Part shown: in pieces, positions 25,001 through 28,624 of the stretch
How positions within the stretch are numbered: the first letter of the stretch is position 1
Layout: each line of letters starts with the position of its first letter
Source of the DNA: Oscillospiraceae bacterium
GTDB taxonomy: Bacteria; Bacillota_A; Clostridia; Oscillospirales; Oscillospiraceae
NCBI GenBank assembly: GCA_017627975.1
Contig: JAGAFT010000207.1
Span: forward strand, 1 to 32,551
DNA length: 32,551 nt
Reading direction: 5' to 3'
Notes under the pieces: model-generated
Seen by the model: the letters and a program-made list of their open reading frames with translations, nothing else
What the model was told of the DNA's origin: nothing
The model's database searches: none
Translations under genes and position numbers: made by a program

Positions 25001-27923
25001 TTTCCTTAACACTGTCCCCCTCAGCCAGTCCGTCCGCGCTGTATCCGTCGTTGGACAGCTCGTAGCCGTCGTAGATTTTGGTTTCACTGGCGGCCGTAAT
25101 TGTCAGGGCTCTCTTCGTAATGGTAAACGTACCATCTGTATAGTTTACTGTGTAATTGCCCTGCTCAGCCTCGCCGGAGGCTGTAATGACATACTCGCCT
25201 GGATTCTCGCCCTCTTCACGTGAGAGCGTATACTCGACAGCATCTTCGCCGATCAGCCCATCGACAGTCGCTGTCAGCTCTGGATCTGCGTCTCCATAAA
25301 ACTTCGTACTGCTGTTCGCAGTGATAGTCACCGTCGCAATAGCGTCATCCTGATTGCCGTCGCCGGCGCCGTTTTCGTCATCCGTTCCGTTCGCGGCCAT
25401 CAGGTTATTGTCCTTGTTCTTCTGCAGAACGGTAAACACCGAGAAGCCGCTGGTCTCGAACTCGATGGTCTCGCCGTTCAGGGCGACATCCATCGCCTGC
25501 ACCTCGCCGGCTTCGTCGTCAAAGTGCAGTACCGTTATTTCTTCTTCCGTATTCACCGGTGTGCTGATCAGCAGGATCGACACCCGGACATCCTGGGTGG
25601 GCTGATACTGTACGCCCGTCGCCGGGTCCACAAAACTGATATCGAAGGCCCTGGCAAGGCTGAGTTCCGCCGGAGAGACGCCGAGCTCCGCGGCGCTCTG
25701 GTTGATGTACGCCCAGTAGGCGTCCGATCCGAGGACCAGCTCTTCCACCGAAAGCTGCACCCCTGCCGGGATGCCGCAGTTGGCGGGGTAGCTTACGCTG
25801 ACTTCATAGGTATATCCGTCCGAAGCAACCACCGTTCCGGAGAGCATGACATCCTTGATCACATTCTCCTGTTCGGCCGGCTGCACATCGGAGTTGCTTT
25901 CTTCCTGATTCTGTGCTTCCTGAGCCTGTACGTCCGGCTGCTCTTCCGCCGCAACGGGTTCCTGCTGTGCCGAGAGCACAAAGCGGAACGGGAAGCGGTT
26001 CTCGTCGAAGTCGACGGTCCTGTTCTCGGTGGTGGAGAGCCTTCCGCCCGCTTCCCAGAAGCGAAGCGCCTCGGCCTGTTCGGGGACGTAGACCAGGCGG
26101 CTTCCGTCAATATACTCGTCGAGGCGGACTTTGATGTCCCCGGCTTCGCCGACACCGTCATAGCTGTCGTCGAAATAGGCAACAAGCGGCTCGCCGTTCT
26201 CCGCTGCGCCGTACACCGGGCCGGCACTCACCGAGACATGCAGCTTCTCCGCGGGTACATAGACCGCGCCGGTCTCATCGAGCAGCGCCATATCCAGCAG
26301 CATGAGCGCGCGCTCGGCGTTCTGTGCCGCGCCGGGATCCGCGAACTCGATGAACATGGCTCTCGCCGTCACGGTCTCGGGGAGATGGCCGCGGATTTCA
26401 ACCGTCACATGGTCGTCGGTATAGGCCGGTTCGATGGCCGTGCCATAGAGCCAGTTCCAGACCGATCCGCTCCAGAGCACGGGTTCTTTCGGATTCAGGA
26501 ACTGGTCACGGAAGGCCATCTGGTCCGCGCTGGCCGTGAGGGTCCGAAGGGGGAGCTCCTCCGCCGGGGCCGCGGTCTCTTCGGTGGTCTTTTCCGGATT
26601 CTCTTCTGTTTTCTTTTCGGTGTCTTCTTTCGGCTCCTGGGCCTCTTCGCCGTCCCGGGTTTCAGCATCCTGATTCTCAGTGTTCCCGGCGTTTTCGGCT
26701 TCTTCGGCCTCCTTCCCCGCAATCGTCGGAGCAGGCTCCGTCTCCTCCGCCGGGTCAGCAGGGGTGACAGGGTCCGCAGCTTCTGTGGGTTCCTCCACTA
26801 TCGTCGGCTCCGTGGGAACGACCGGTTCCGCGGGCAGAACCTCTTCGGGTTCGGCCACGGGCTCCGGGATGAACGGCTCCGGTTCAACGGCCGGAGCGGG
26901 CTCCTCTGCGGGAGCAACATTGGTGCTTCCGTCCGGGTACACCGTCGTTCCGTCGGGATAGACGGTGGTTCCGTCGGCATAGACCGTCGTACCGTCAGCA
27001 TAGACGGTGGTCCCATCGGTATAGACCGTGGTCCCGTCGGCATAGACAACCGTGCCGTCGGCATAGAGTGTCGACCCGTCCGTGTAGACGGTCCTGCCGT
27101 CGGGGTATGCAATTCTGCCGTCGGGATACGCCGTGGTTCCGTCCGCGTAGACCGTGGTCCCGTCGGCATAGACGGTGGTCCCGTCCGGATATACGGTGCT
27201 ACCGTCCGGGTTTAGGGTTGTTCCGTCTGCGTAGACCGTGGTGCCGTCGGCATAGAGTGTCGACCCGTCCGTGTAGACGGTCCTGCCGTCGGGGTATACC
27301 GTGGTCCCGTCGGCATAGACGATGGTTCCGTCCGGGTACACGGTACTGCCGTCCGGGTTCAGGATTGTTCCGTCGATGTATAAAGTTGTCCCATCGGGAT
27401 AGACGACCGTGCCATCGGGATACAGCTTCGTCCTGTCCGCGTAAACGATCGTACCGTCCGGGTATACGGTGGTTCCGTCCGGGTACACCGTGGTCCCGTC
27501 CGCATTCACCGTGACGCCGTCCGCGCGTACCGTGGTGCCGTCGGCGTACATAATCGTACCGTCCGGATACACGGCCGTGCCGTCGGCGTAGACCGTGGTC
27601 CCGTCGGGATAGACGGCGGTGCCGTCGGCATACACCATCTTGCCGTCCGGGTACAGCGTGGTGCCATCCGGATACAGCGTGCTGCCGTCGTCATTCACCT
27701 TGACGCCGTCGGCGCCCACCGCCGTTCCGCTCGCGTACACGATCGTCCCGTCGGCATACACGACGGTTCCGTCCGCGTAGACGGTGCTTCCGTCGGGATA
27801 GACCGCTTGCTCCGAAGGCAGTGACAGAGGCGCTTCTCCGACCGCGGGCGCAGACAGTGACAGGAACATGCATATCACCAGCACCATGCTCGTCAGTTTT
27901 TTCAAAACAATTTTCATAGACAT
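7047..27923 (-). CDS. giant secreted multidomain adhesin, 6,958 aa (heptad repeats, MBG, Cna-B/SpaA, six beta-helix modules)
   Basis: This is one uninterrupted 20.9-kb frame encoding about 0.7 MDa. The ATG at 27923 has AGGAG at 27931-27935 (7 nt spacing). Residues 1 to about 30 are a signal peptide ending near SAPAVGEA. Domains in order: 42 heptad repeats (40-333); Pro/Glu linker (334-456); an unassigned beta region (to ~858); a five-copy MBG-like array (~859-1288); Cna-B/SpaA-type domains (~1289-2027); a second MBG array (~2028-2460); then beta-helix modules at ~2698-3187, 3434-4377, 4379-4742, 5005-5552, 5810-6438 and 6439-6829. Between the modules are Cna-B-like domains and a Listeria-Bacteroides-type repeat. 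A SpaA-like domain with YVLDETTAPAGY ends the protein. The C-terminus is short and charged, with no LPXTG or membrane segment. The role in surface adhesion is inferred from the domains, and ligands are unknown. Confidence 0.88.
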   Translation of the reverse strand: MSMKIVLKKLTSMVLVICMFLSLSAPAVGEAPLSLPSEQAVYPDGSTVYADGTVVYADGTIVYASGTAVGADGVKVNDDGSTLYPDGTTLYPDGKMVYADGTAVYPDGTTVYADGTAVYPDGTIMYADGTTVRADGVTVNADGTTVYPDGTTVYPDGTIVYADRTKLYPDGTVVYPDGTTLYIDGTILNPDGSTVYPDGTIVYADGTTVYPDGRTVYTDGSTLYADGTTVYADGTTLNPDGSTVYPDGTTVYADGTTVYADGTTAYPDGRIAYPDGRTVYTDGSTLYADGTVVYADGTTVYTDGTTVYADGTTVYADGTTVYPDGTTVYPDGSTNVAPAEEPAPAVEPEPFIPEPVAEPEEVLPAEPVVPTEPTIVEEPTEAADPVTPADPAEETEPAPTIAGKEAEEAENAGNTENQDAETRDGEEAQEPKEDTEKKTEENPEKTTEETAAPAEELPLRTLTASADQMAFRDQFLNPKEPVLWSGSVWNWLYGTAIEPAYTDDHVTVEIRGHLPETVTARAMFIEFADPGAAQNAERALMLLDMALLDETGAVYVPAEKLHVSVSAGPVYGAAENGEPLVAYFDDSYDGVGEAGDIKVRLDEYIDGSRLVYVPEQAEALRFWEAGGRLSTTENRTVDFDENRFPFRFVLSAQQEPVAAEEQPDVQAQEAQNQEESNSDVQPAEQENVIKDVMLSGTVVASDGYTYEVSVSYPANCGIPAGVQLSVEELVLGSDAYWAYINQSAAELGVSPAELSLARAFDISFVDPATGVQYQPTQDVRVSILLISTPVNTEEEITVLHFDDEAGEVQAMDVALNGETIEFETSGFSVFTVLQKNKDNNLMAANGTDDENGAGDGNQDDAIATVTITANSSTKFYGDADPELTATVDGLIGEDAVEYTLSREEGENPGEYVITASGEAEQGNYTVNYTDGTFTITKRALTITAASETKIYDGYELSNDGYSADGLAEGDSVKEIVVSGAQTDVNVSDDPDVDTTPNNMVRDARIVNSAGEDVTENYTITYLPGTLKVTKKPITITADNAEKAYDGTELTTDGYTSTGLADGDVFDSVTVTGSQTQVGESSNIPSEARIVRPTESDAVVDVNDNYDITYANGTLTVTKSELAITADSAEKVYDGTALTKETYTVEGLAEGDSIQNVTVTGSQTGAGESANVPTAATVVNSNGVDVSSCYSITYKNGTLEVTKKSVKLTANSGVEIYNGNEKTIQGFTVSADGRRLDGITFDSVSASGSGMEKGSYPVIFTGVTPNETTDTTGNYVVNETENGTLLITASAPLEKTLTFSGNIAEYTVTVNPEGFKLNGGNNLTLKDTFTENQSIDYSSVSVSSDVPYDFSGYTGTFTIPDQTPITITYKTRVAGAAGTTATFGNTAELGVTQNGSFDAWFSTTRTAEETITPTGTDIEGTDGVYTIRLYAYAQNHMEQGLGGAVFRLLDANQRPISYQAGEQAGNPVTFVTGNDGYVDVALDDGIVSIRKNTVYYLEMITAPAAKNTDGSYTYYQKDNTLYRFLITDDPSYTGEYNYFNGDVLKVRCYPESAGVNVTKRFSGNYSLTEEQKNQIRFVLQKEDLASGNWVDVESHTYAEFSYDSMNFDAGREGGAPLEQAVLYRLIEENDTIEGVDHSSSVTLSYQRDNEMVQENTNEFEVNPDHSTYSFSLVYDNSYVDHRLTLVKMNELTGELLAGAEFSVYQAEDSHAVKTYTTDRDGTLEIRRSDEGADYAPDTAYYVTETKAPDDYLMPKDPEKVYFYFSENSAGVPEGIPTGTTAVDLTTSYDTVTIDNRTETVKVPVTVTWDVDGVKTWPAEVDSIVVSLYQSVNGGEPEQVMRDGSPMTVTLNSGKTFDNTTFVDLPARDMNGNDIAYSVMQQELSGYYTSYKVSGTGWYVVRNELAVSVTVSKEWYDLSGNSVENAGDKQAVAFDLYRTTADHPEITTRADLENILRGETPVRTGLTLSVDNGWTNTVTSLQKENADGDDYYYFALECEDSMPRNNEDSYAVVPAGEGTLRTLTINNTQTPVTVIIKAQDLTKAYGQNDPEFTFTTEVQDDECTVTDPVQGEDGTYTVTVTKGDETKTITFTCSREEGEDVGSYTIELTGEASQEGYRVRLDNSTLTITRAQVTVKGTATKLYGDPDPALVEITGLKEGETISYYAYRDIGEQKGSYRITVTGLTRQGNYEITYINDYLTIEPAPVTVTADNLSKTYGQEDPTLTVTIDGLKNQDAASVIHYEISRAEGESVNEYPITVTGEEAQGNYTVIFVPGTFTVNGQKVTVRAKNLRKTYGESDPALEVEITGLSEGESVEYEVTREEGEDVGTYVITPEGDTAQGNYEVTFETGLLTIDRADLTVTPVNTVKALTDPITEDPQLTVTFDKLVNHDNEIEPTVTHEGNKWIYTYTREGETVPEFAFTLTRTPGETAGPYIIVAAAYGEQPKNYNITYKTGIFTILTTYNVVVNQQTRDLVDYTQNPEYTYTAVLDLSSIGIENYNAGDFKDNRMSFTLPADGSSSQTLAIPSGAKLTVTQDTENPDYTTAITLDTNPITGTTIEINPVNKAASIVVTHERITLSVEARASHRQTSDGKADENGAAIVTPIAYLGIPRDEEKNPIAQTAEDFIAGLDAQGVYNLPEDMYYVPEHASVYRGDTAVATNVQAIRYDAESKAWQYRLDGSDFTSFQAGEQLVLFYMPKYICRVQADGESFYTLNDALHHIRDNHAGTGAIEMLIDRYTMPSADALVIPTDCNITLTTADGLGTMAVILRKTSFSSGHMFNNDKGTLTLDHIIIDGNGVAANEAMVRNNSTLTVTGNAILQNASGNNGGALYVAGGSAAVEEGASFTGNTATNGGAIYYNNGSLSISTENITGNTATNGGAVYMASGTLEIAKSITGNSATNGGEVYISGGVLTIGGTVSGTATSGGAVFMTGGTVDVIGGTVSGSTAENGGAFYMEGGTLNISGGTVSGNRAANSGGMLYATGGNVNISGGTISDNAAENGNGGAICYTGPGTVTVSGGTLSGNSAENGLGGAIYQSSGESTLSAGNINGNNNAQNGAAIYTAGGITNFKGVSITGNIASEGGAVGMALGTKLNFSGNTTVSDNKNTDGEKRNVYLNVDSDEIINVPDPLGSNNIGIYVADNVRSTRGEACCSFGGYVSTTNLSKITDDRGIYTEYNYNNKLYWGKPVKFSVRYLPNGNGFPPNTASGTQLYAETSYYPKTTENQIYSLVNLLYDNYYSEKIKTGYVYAYTFRNGETAFDKYITSIDWDAEARQWVYQLHDRTTYTNNNNAQIVIYYADAAYISIINNSGYDLTIDPLTVMGKTAVSDGYGYTAVINNVTQKTLLPITGTHLTIPKDCSVRLLFPGAKGSTWSLSGTFTDAVEGSEITYTLDRAGGGTEQPLPTTTTEDGLTFSLNGNMLSSAGGIYEILFGDPTPICKVENNGVEFPFTSLNLAKDYIVSNGLTTATIEMLLDYQQPKNDILAIPEGYNITLTTAAAEGSEAAAGKTYTYVGDDPTRATISRSSGDMGAAVTSEIQATTAVLTNDQCTTSLTVDGIIFDGKALGQGGEGGAIRAANTIVNINHCDFKGYTATRGGAIYVKWGRLTVENCDFTNCKILSSQDKTGGGGIWTTTHDLTVKNCNFINCDCSGTGPQGGAVFHNIRYDGAPVHPSDSQKFPTGFSKDSTTWIENCTFMDCIAIGSGGTVESDAWFVDIKGCFFHGSQTTKSGGNGGAINIWTNDNKNITDSTYLNVDNCWFEDCSASNGNTNGGAIRTLCRNVKLSGTTFKNAFSNNTGGALSMTNTGIKLEIYGCTFENCRSNENSGAVYAKATTLTIGDSESYMDYNAETGYEVVSGTRHTSFTDCTSKKFGGINHDQTGDATITGTTFTRCTTTNESAGALYTKTKKLKIEDTMFINCTASSAGGALYNNDSSGSQVLTNCVFDGCTAGTNGGGAYLAAKSLTVSGTTVQNCEAVNNGGGIYTGTGGTGAVFTDCTFTNNRVTASEGRGGALYHNSNGLTFNGGEFEKNRAAYGGGIYHNGGAFNLNDAQISECFATISGGGIYHGNGTFKFNHSQISECYAVTSGGGIYSKNNLYAYGSIKDCAAGQGGGMYSDSKLYFTDTANAMTIENCQAKNVTLNEDGTVTVAESFSADNLGGGIYKKSDLFDMKSAMATVKGCSAYNGGGVYYNTSGTLTFSAGNFYGNTAANNGGAIYKNAGTINMSGSPVIGGSTENANHAQYGAAIFVADGQKITIGGGRITHNVAEIGGAVAVGGSNTNTQLQFQGAPVIKNNTNASGEKCNVYLDYDTNGIIRTSGTALSTGAYIGVYVSDEQFAKHGNYSMPFGTYSKTDLLSSFFNDRIYAGGKQGSSNNQIVWGEFICKITDGNGNLLYTDSTCEAPAVYTMLENNGGENTTSAFGMLSYTTPSLYNADGQYSGPYQIQMLVGDYNCTSQMKIKNGSKDITLTTASRTPDECGFYYTGAADQAELHRNANYGSMINTDKMSRLVIENITIDAASDRSFPSSENGGIVRIQGSTQVYLNENAILCNSNVGGKNGGAVYMDDDNGHLYINGAGISNCASTMSGGGICVVRGTITMSDGAITECSAKSGGGIYLDTNASLTMSGGSITGNSATAEAGGIDLRGEIHISGNPVINDNTLNGNPCNLHLINDNNTSIYAEGLGPFAEIRVYTSDTVKTKHGVDGKPFGTWTDNANLHCFINDLNVNLRGMKASGDVLIYWRTNPFLTVGKIVDSDWAMDKDEEFDFKVIIEGQDSFSGTYEDMSFTNGVAVFKLKAGQVKTASGLPFDFIHSEVNYTVLETLAEGQTVYDTQYRHNGGVSAPGNSVTGRFGENMSEDPLTSSSVSSVEFINTRQKDSLKVSKTVTDQITGDEVMDFAFTVTLDDKTITKTYETKLYLNQEDTEGITGTPITFTKGIAEFTLRHGQTLEILGLPKELGFKVEEKLTEDQYANFRAYVTAGSADEVLSYSASGNIGELKNVAFRNNRYGIVCKFVNDTEGREQLYFRENNNPDTDPVPAIFDELEKAFETISSGIKFFTVDGSTANQKLRLEMVKPRYEMNRQVTLAEDVTYYVSLGTAQKTDRLYPYPTDADPTAVVTRGFDGGSMIADEGNLTLDNITLDGGSDTYTAIENGGIVQVNNGQTLTVTNNATLRNSKSTGNGGAIWIGQNAGLIMNGSVTNCEAVNGGGVYAADSFGGLTADAGYIGVTIGGTISDCQATEGNGGAIYAGHTTISESIPGAVPLILTDTAKLNGNEAVSAEDGDNTGCGGAIFSAAAVAADGAVITGNSAKDGGGIYLDSDAAFTMTGGTVSSNTAKENGGGIYAKKISITDGIFAENSANSNGGAIYTVPEAVLTIDGENTAFTGNLAKLGGAVYDQGSTTMSAGTMTGNTATDKGGAVYVTDGNRFTMTGGSISDNSSPEGAVSTGVNAVLDFSRNAEVFGNTGSDGETAMNVFLGYHSNTIINASDLTGTSKIGVYVTDGEDELIYNNHGIANRPFGTGNGENLSTFINDRDTSLTGIQGTDGLIMWPGKDLQIQLYQNKVNEQGQKTTPVGGARFSLANEDGVTIWSGVSNASTGLFPGLITIPWGTVETENGSQATFTKQSDGNVSAVTYVLSELESGPDTVRPARTWTLTIETDNTVTWTVNPPELDGGQNDPDGGEGQGTPEEGESSKVNRTLNLEPESGEELGATFILYNDVKPTITFDPTGGILFGKEDTSTRTDLVDFTTDEFNHTYKVGEPNPTKESAVFRAWSTVKTPVEGDGHKEYKQGDEILFYRETDDDDVTLYALWSGVVCKITDRNDNLLYVNGSPAVYMSLKDGFDSFNEAAFTTRDGTKATPRKIKMLVSEYEMTETVELARGKTAEFMTASAMDDDGYKGPENTCVITRASTFDTGSMVIDNYNLVLRNITLDGSLEDSSGSAVPIKGAEDSENVGGIIAVTGNASHLTLATGAALRNAAVNGNGGAIYAAGNTVVTVSDGSITGCQAENGNGGAIYAEGTVNMSGGVVKDNSSAANGGGLYLSNDASFTMTGGSLTGNGAANGGGIYSEGGVVLSNDKAVVSGNTASVNGGGVYVSESGSLSLTAGSIGASDSPNTAASGSGVYLAGKATLTGGKISYNGAESSGDGGGIYLNTKAEITLNGTELSHNRAATGGAVYAVKPGDAEENFILMLSKGTISENSASVNGGGVYLASGVKLTMIGGTMSANQATNGGAAYVSTGSDMTLSGGTANKNMTSGNGAAVYVEGSSGEAYGTLSVKVGSINGNMADRLGGAVYLEDYGRLHVSGGTISENAAKAENGGAINVEGGNARIYLSGSPTIFNNPGNAATTAQKNLVLSVGQNNIINTEESGLKDKMTKGPGGMVGIYVIDDNGIYAEHGVNGKPFGTFGNTDVNRINAKHLVNDRSLSLHGVEKDGDIIYWQDVVCKVTDANDVMLYERVNVDNSGINVYAPAVYTSLKGGFDAVNGTLYRKSGSRYVVVGTGDVKVKMLKDYTLDDAEIINYTTARTVTLTTAETEITEAMKNNGDSYVFTPADGAEGDKRTKATLTRGQTSSSMFTVNTPGNSFNVTDLIIDGGINTMMTTEGIHGGGFNIMGVSSSLFRNVTLKNLNATGNGGAIYQNSGSLTLSNSGFIGNAAANGGAVYVSNGSNAFLSDGTVVGNTATGDGAGFYLAEGSKLKISGNLDFGRKTDANGTVLSPSEGGTGNYCNGGSQETRPQDIFIAGYTETTASSLVVAGDIICKTNGTEDESIWVWAAELPHYKTLEQFARIQDGLSVSEDTLKVFRNARPDSDTDNDTGSYLYGTSEGDTPVYVYWNGVKGSRKVILRKVSDKYETLPGAQFTIYRRSTPIEGTDINGDTTTSFPSGTSGVFYIDELNYGVYVLDETTAPAGYSRTPYYFLVVDEDGAEISDNEYDSMEAAQQAGDEEYARRKEERAAAQTTP
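7440..8608 (-). repeat. beta-helix module 6 of the giant adhesin
   Basis: This covers residues ~6439-6829. It opens with the cassette VVCKVTDANDVMLY, then APAVYTSLKGGF and a TLTTA strand. A short run of GGA[IV]Y turns follows (NGGAIYQNSG, NGGAVYVSNG). It is shorter than its relatives and ends at VYVYWNG, leading directly into the terminal SpaA-like domain. The usual IGVYV/HG/PFGT end cassette is not present. Confidence 0.7.
8610..10495 (-). repeat. beta-helix module 5 of the giant adhesin
   Basis: This covers residues ~5810-6438. It opens with VVCKITDRNDNLLY and SPAVYMSLKDGF, then a KIKMLV strand and LRNITLDGS. Roughly a dozen right-handed beta-helix turns of 23-27 residues follow, marked by GGAIYA, GGGLYL, GGGIYS and GGAVYL. 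It closes with the shared cassette MVGIYVIDDNG, AEHGVNGKPFGT and LVNDRSLSLHGV, then IIYWQD, and joins module 6 without a linker. Confidence 0.75.
10505..10780 (-). other. Listeria-Bacteroides-type (InlB B-repeat-like) domain in the giant adhesin
   Basis: This segment, about residues 5715-5807, runs from ITFDPTGGILFG to VTLYALWSG. The opening strand with a double Gly and the closing TLYALW are the usual marks of the Listeria-Bacteroides (Flg_new) surface repeat. It is a single copy just before module 5. Confidence 0.6.
11270..12910 (-). repeat. beta-helix module 4 of the giant adhesin
   Basis: This covers residues ~5005-5552. It starts at VCKFVNDTEGREQLYF, a diverged form of the opening cassette, and then reads LTLDNITLDGG. 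Gly-Gly turns include NGGAIWIG, NGGGVYAA and CGGAIFSA. The end cassette reads IGVYVTDGEDE, NHGIANRPFGT and FINDRDTSLTGI, then LIMW. A Cna-B-like domain (DLQIQLYQNK...) follows. Confidence 0.72.
12940..13715 (-). other. two Cna-B/FctA-like domains of the giant adhesin
   Basis: Two related beta-sandwich units lie between modules 3 and 4. The first begins at FLTVGKIVDSDWAMDKDEEF, the second at KDSLKVSKTVTDQITGDEV. Each has a Lys-rich first strand (VGKIV / VSKTV) and a late Glu-containing strand (YTVLETL / FKVEEKL), the positions used for Lys-Asn isopeptide bonds in pilus-type Cna-B domains. Bond formation is inferred. Confidence 0.55.
13700..14790 (-). repeat. beta-helix module 3 of the giant adhesin
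   Basis: This covers residues ~4379-4742. It has the opening cassette ICKITDGNGNLLY and APAVYTMLENNG, then QIQMLVGDY and LVIENITIDAA. Few turns follow (NGGAVYMDDD, SGGGICVV, SGGGIYLD). It ends in the shared cassette AEIRVYTSDTV, KHGVDGKPFGT and FINDLNVNLRGM, then VLIYWRT. It is fused directly to module 2. Confidence 0.73.
14795..17622 (-). repeat. beta-helix module 2 of the giant adhesin, cysteine-rich
   Basis: This is the longest module, residues ~3434-4377. Its first two thirds use turns of the form ENCTFxxC rather than plain GGAIY turns, for example VENCDFTNCK, VKNCNFINCDC and VDNCWFEDCSA. I count more than two dozen Cys. The last third returns to GGGIYH and GGAIYK turns and closes with IGVYVSDEQ, KHGNYSMPFGT and FFNDRIYAGG, then QIVWGEF. 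Confidence 0.75.
18365..19830 (-). repeat. beta-helix module 1 of the giant adhesin
   Basis: This covers residues ~2698-3187. It opens with ICRVQADGESFYTLNDALHH and LTLDHIIIDGNG. A regular ladder of 23-27-residue turns follows, marked by NGGALYVAGG, NGGAIYYNNG, NGGAVYMASG and SGGAVFMTGG. The end cassette reads NVYLNVDSDEIINV, IGIYVADNVRSTRGEACCSFGG and KLYWGK. It resembles the Gly-rich turns of polymorphic outer-membrane-type passenger domains. Confidence 0.75.
20545..21841 (-). repeat. second MBG-domain array (five units) of the giant adhesin
   Basis: The units begin VTVIIKAQDLTKAYGQNDPE, VTVKGTATKLYGDPDPAL, VTVTADNLSKTYGQEDPTL, VTVRAKNLRKTYGESDPAL and a degenerate fifth (LTVTPVNTVKALTDP). 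The YGxxDPxL motif and the Y-x-I-T-x-x-G-x-x-x-x-G-N-Y end are typical of MBG (mostly beta glycine-rich) surface domains, which usually act as stalks. Confidence 0.8.
21842..24059 (-). other. Cna-B / SpaA-like domain block of the giant adhesin
   Basis: Several prealbumin-like beta domains lie in a row (residues ~1289-2027). They include GLGGAVFRLLDANQRPISY...YLEMITAPA, VNVTKRFSGNYSLTEEQ..., LTLVKMNELTGELLAGAEFSVY...YYVTETKAPDDY and VTVSKEWYDLSGNSVENAG. The Lys near the start and the ETKAP-type Glu box match isopeptide-forming SpaA/Cna-B domains of Gram-positive pili. Confidence 0.75.
24060..25347 (-). repeat. first MBG-like array (five units) of the giant adhesin
   Basis: The units begin VTITANSSTKFYGDADPEL, LTITAASETKIYDGYEL, ITITADNAEKAYDGTEL, LAITADSAEKVYDGTAL and VKLTANSGVEIYNGNEK. 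Units 2-4 share GLAxGDxxxxVxVxGxQT and end in YxITYxxGTLxVTK. They are closer to one another than to the second array, which suggests separate expansions. Confidence 0.78.
26556..26924 (-). other. Pro/Glu-rich low-complexity linker of the giant adhesin
   Basis: Residues ~334-456 are almost entirely Pro, Glu, Ala, Thr and Asp (VAPAEEPAPAVEPEPFIPEP... EETEPAPTIAGKEAEEAENAG). This is a disordered, acidic spacer, similar in style to wall-spanning linkers of Gram-positive surface proteins, but placed near the N-terminus. Confidence 0.75.
26925..27806 (-). repeat. 42 tandem 21-bp repeats coding V-Y-x-D-G-T-T heptads
   Basis: I counted 42 heptads in residues 40-333 with consensus [TVI]-[VL]-Y-[AP]-D-G-[TSR]. 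There are few departures, for example VGADGVK, VNDDGST and LNPDGST. Tyr and the Asp-Gly pair are nearly invariant. A higher-order unit (YPDGR, YTDGS, YADGT) appears twice, at heptads 25-27 and 34-36, showing block duplication. The repeat follows the signal peptide directly. A 7-residue period with D-G turns suggests a flat beta-roll or solenoid. I know no named family for it. Confidence 0.85.
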
Positions 27924-27930
27924 TTGTTAT

Positions 27931-27935
27931 CTCCT
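27931..27935 (-). promoter_or_regulatory. ribosome binding site of the giant adhesin gene
   Basis: AGGAG lies 7 nt before the ATG at 27923. A second ATG two codons later would be 13 nt away, so the first is preferred. The 71-base gap to pilO holds a 5-bp GGTCC/GGACC hairpin without a T-run, so the gene is probably transcribed with pilMNO. Confidence 0.65.
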
Positions 27936-27994
27936 CTGTCGCTTGTCGACTTGTTACGGTCTTCGATCCGTTCGGTCCGCCGGGACCTTCGGGG

Positions 27995-28624
27995 CTATGA
28001 CGCCGCCCTTCCGCTCTCGGGAAGTCCGGCATCCGCCGTGCCGCCCACCATGGTCTCATAGAAGGTCGCCGTCGCGTTGACGTTCACCCGCTCATAATAG
28101 TCTCTGCCGTAGCGCAGGCGGTCCGTCGAATTGTAGTAAGTTCTGCTTCGGGAATAGTTGATGTCGTTCAGCAGGCAGCGCATGTCACAGCTGTAGATTT
28201 TCTTGAGCAGCCGCTCGGCGGTGGCGAAATCCTGCACCGTGAACTTGAGGTTGAAGTTTCGCCGCACCTGGTCGCCGTCCCGTGTGACCCCGGTAAAGGT
28301 CACGGTATATTCGTCGGTCTCATCCAGAAGCTCGTTCATGAAGTCGAGCTCGGCCTTGCTGTTGTTGTAGCTTCCCATCTTGCTGACCTCGGGATTGGCC
28401 TGAAGGGCATCCAGCTCGGCCTGCATCTTTTCCATCCGGGCAATCCGCGCCTGGAGGGTGGTAAGCTCGGTCACCAGGGCCTCCTTCTCGGCTTTGGCGC
28501 TCTCCAGCGCCGAACGGACCGGCCGGTCCACGATGAAGTAGTACGCAAGCCCCACCAGGACCAGGGCCAGGAGGAGAAGGAGCACCTTCTCGCCCCGTGT
28601 AAAATCTCTGCTCAGGCGTTTCAT
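27995..28624 (-). CDS. pilO: type IV pilus assembly protein PilO-like
   Basis: This is a 209-aa bitopic inner-membrane protein. It has a short basic cytoplasmic N-terminus, one membrane segment at about 13-31 (VLLLLLALVLVGLAYYFIV), and a coiled-coil-like stretch at about 38-78 (LESAKAEKEALVTELTTLQ). A ferredoxin-like C-terminal domain follows. This is the PilO layout; PilO pairs with PilN to form the alignment complex between the cytoplasmic and outer parts of the pilus machine. Sequence identity in this family is low, so the call rests on topology and on the pilM-pilN-pilO order. The ATG overlaps the pilN stop as ATGA. The next gene downstream is the giant adhesin. Confidence 0.85.
   Translation of the reverse strand: MKRLSRDFTRGEKVLLLLLALVLVGLAYYFIVDRPVRSALESAKAEKEALVTELTTLQARIARMEKMQAELDALQANPEVSKMGSYNNSKAELDFMNELLDETDEYTVTFTGVTRDGDQVRRNFNLKFTVQDFATAERLLKKIYSCDMRCLLNDINYSRSRTYYNSTDRLRYGRDYYERVNVNATATFYETMVGGTADAGLPESGRAAS

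Noticed and set aside
26925..27806. Possible CRISPR array because of many short repeats
   Set aside because: The units are directly adjacent with no spacers, keep frame and encode a clear heptad.
27940..27990. Possible terminator between pilO and the giant gene
   Set aside because: The GGTCC-CGGC-GGACC hairpin has only 5 bp and no T-run.
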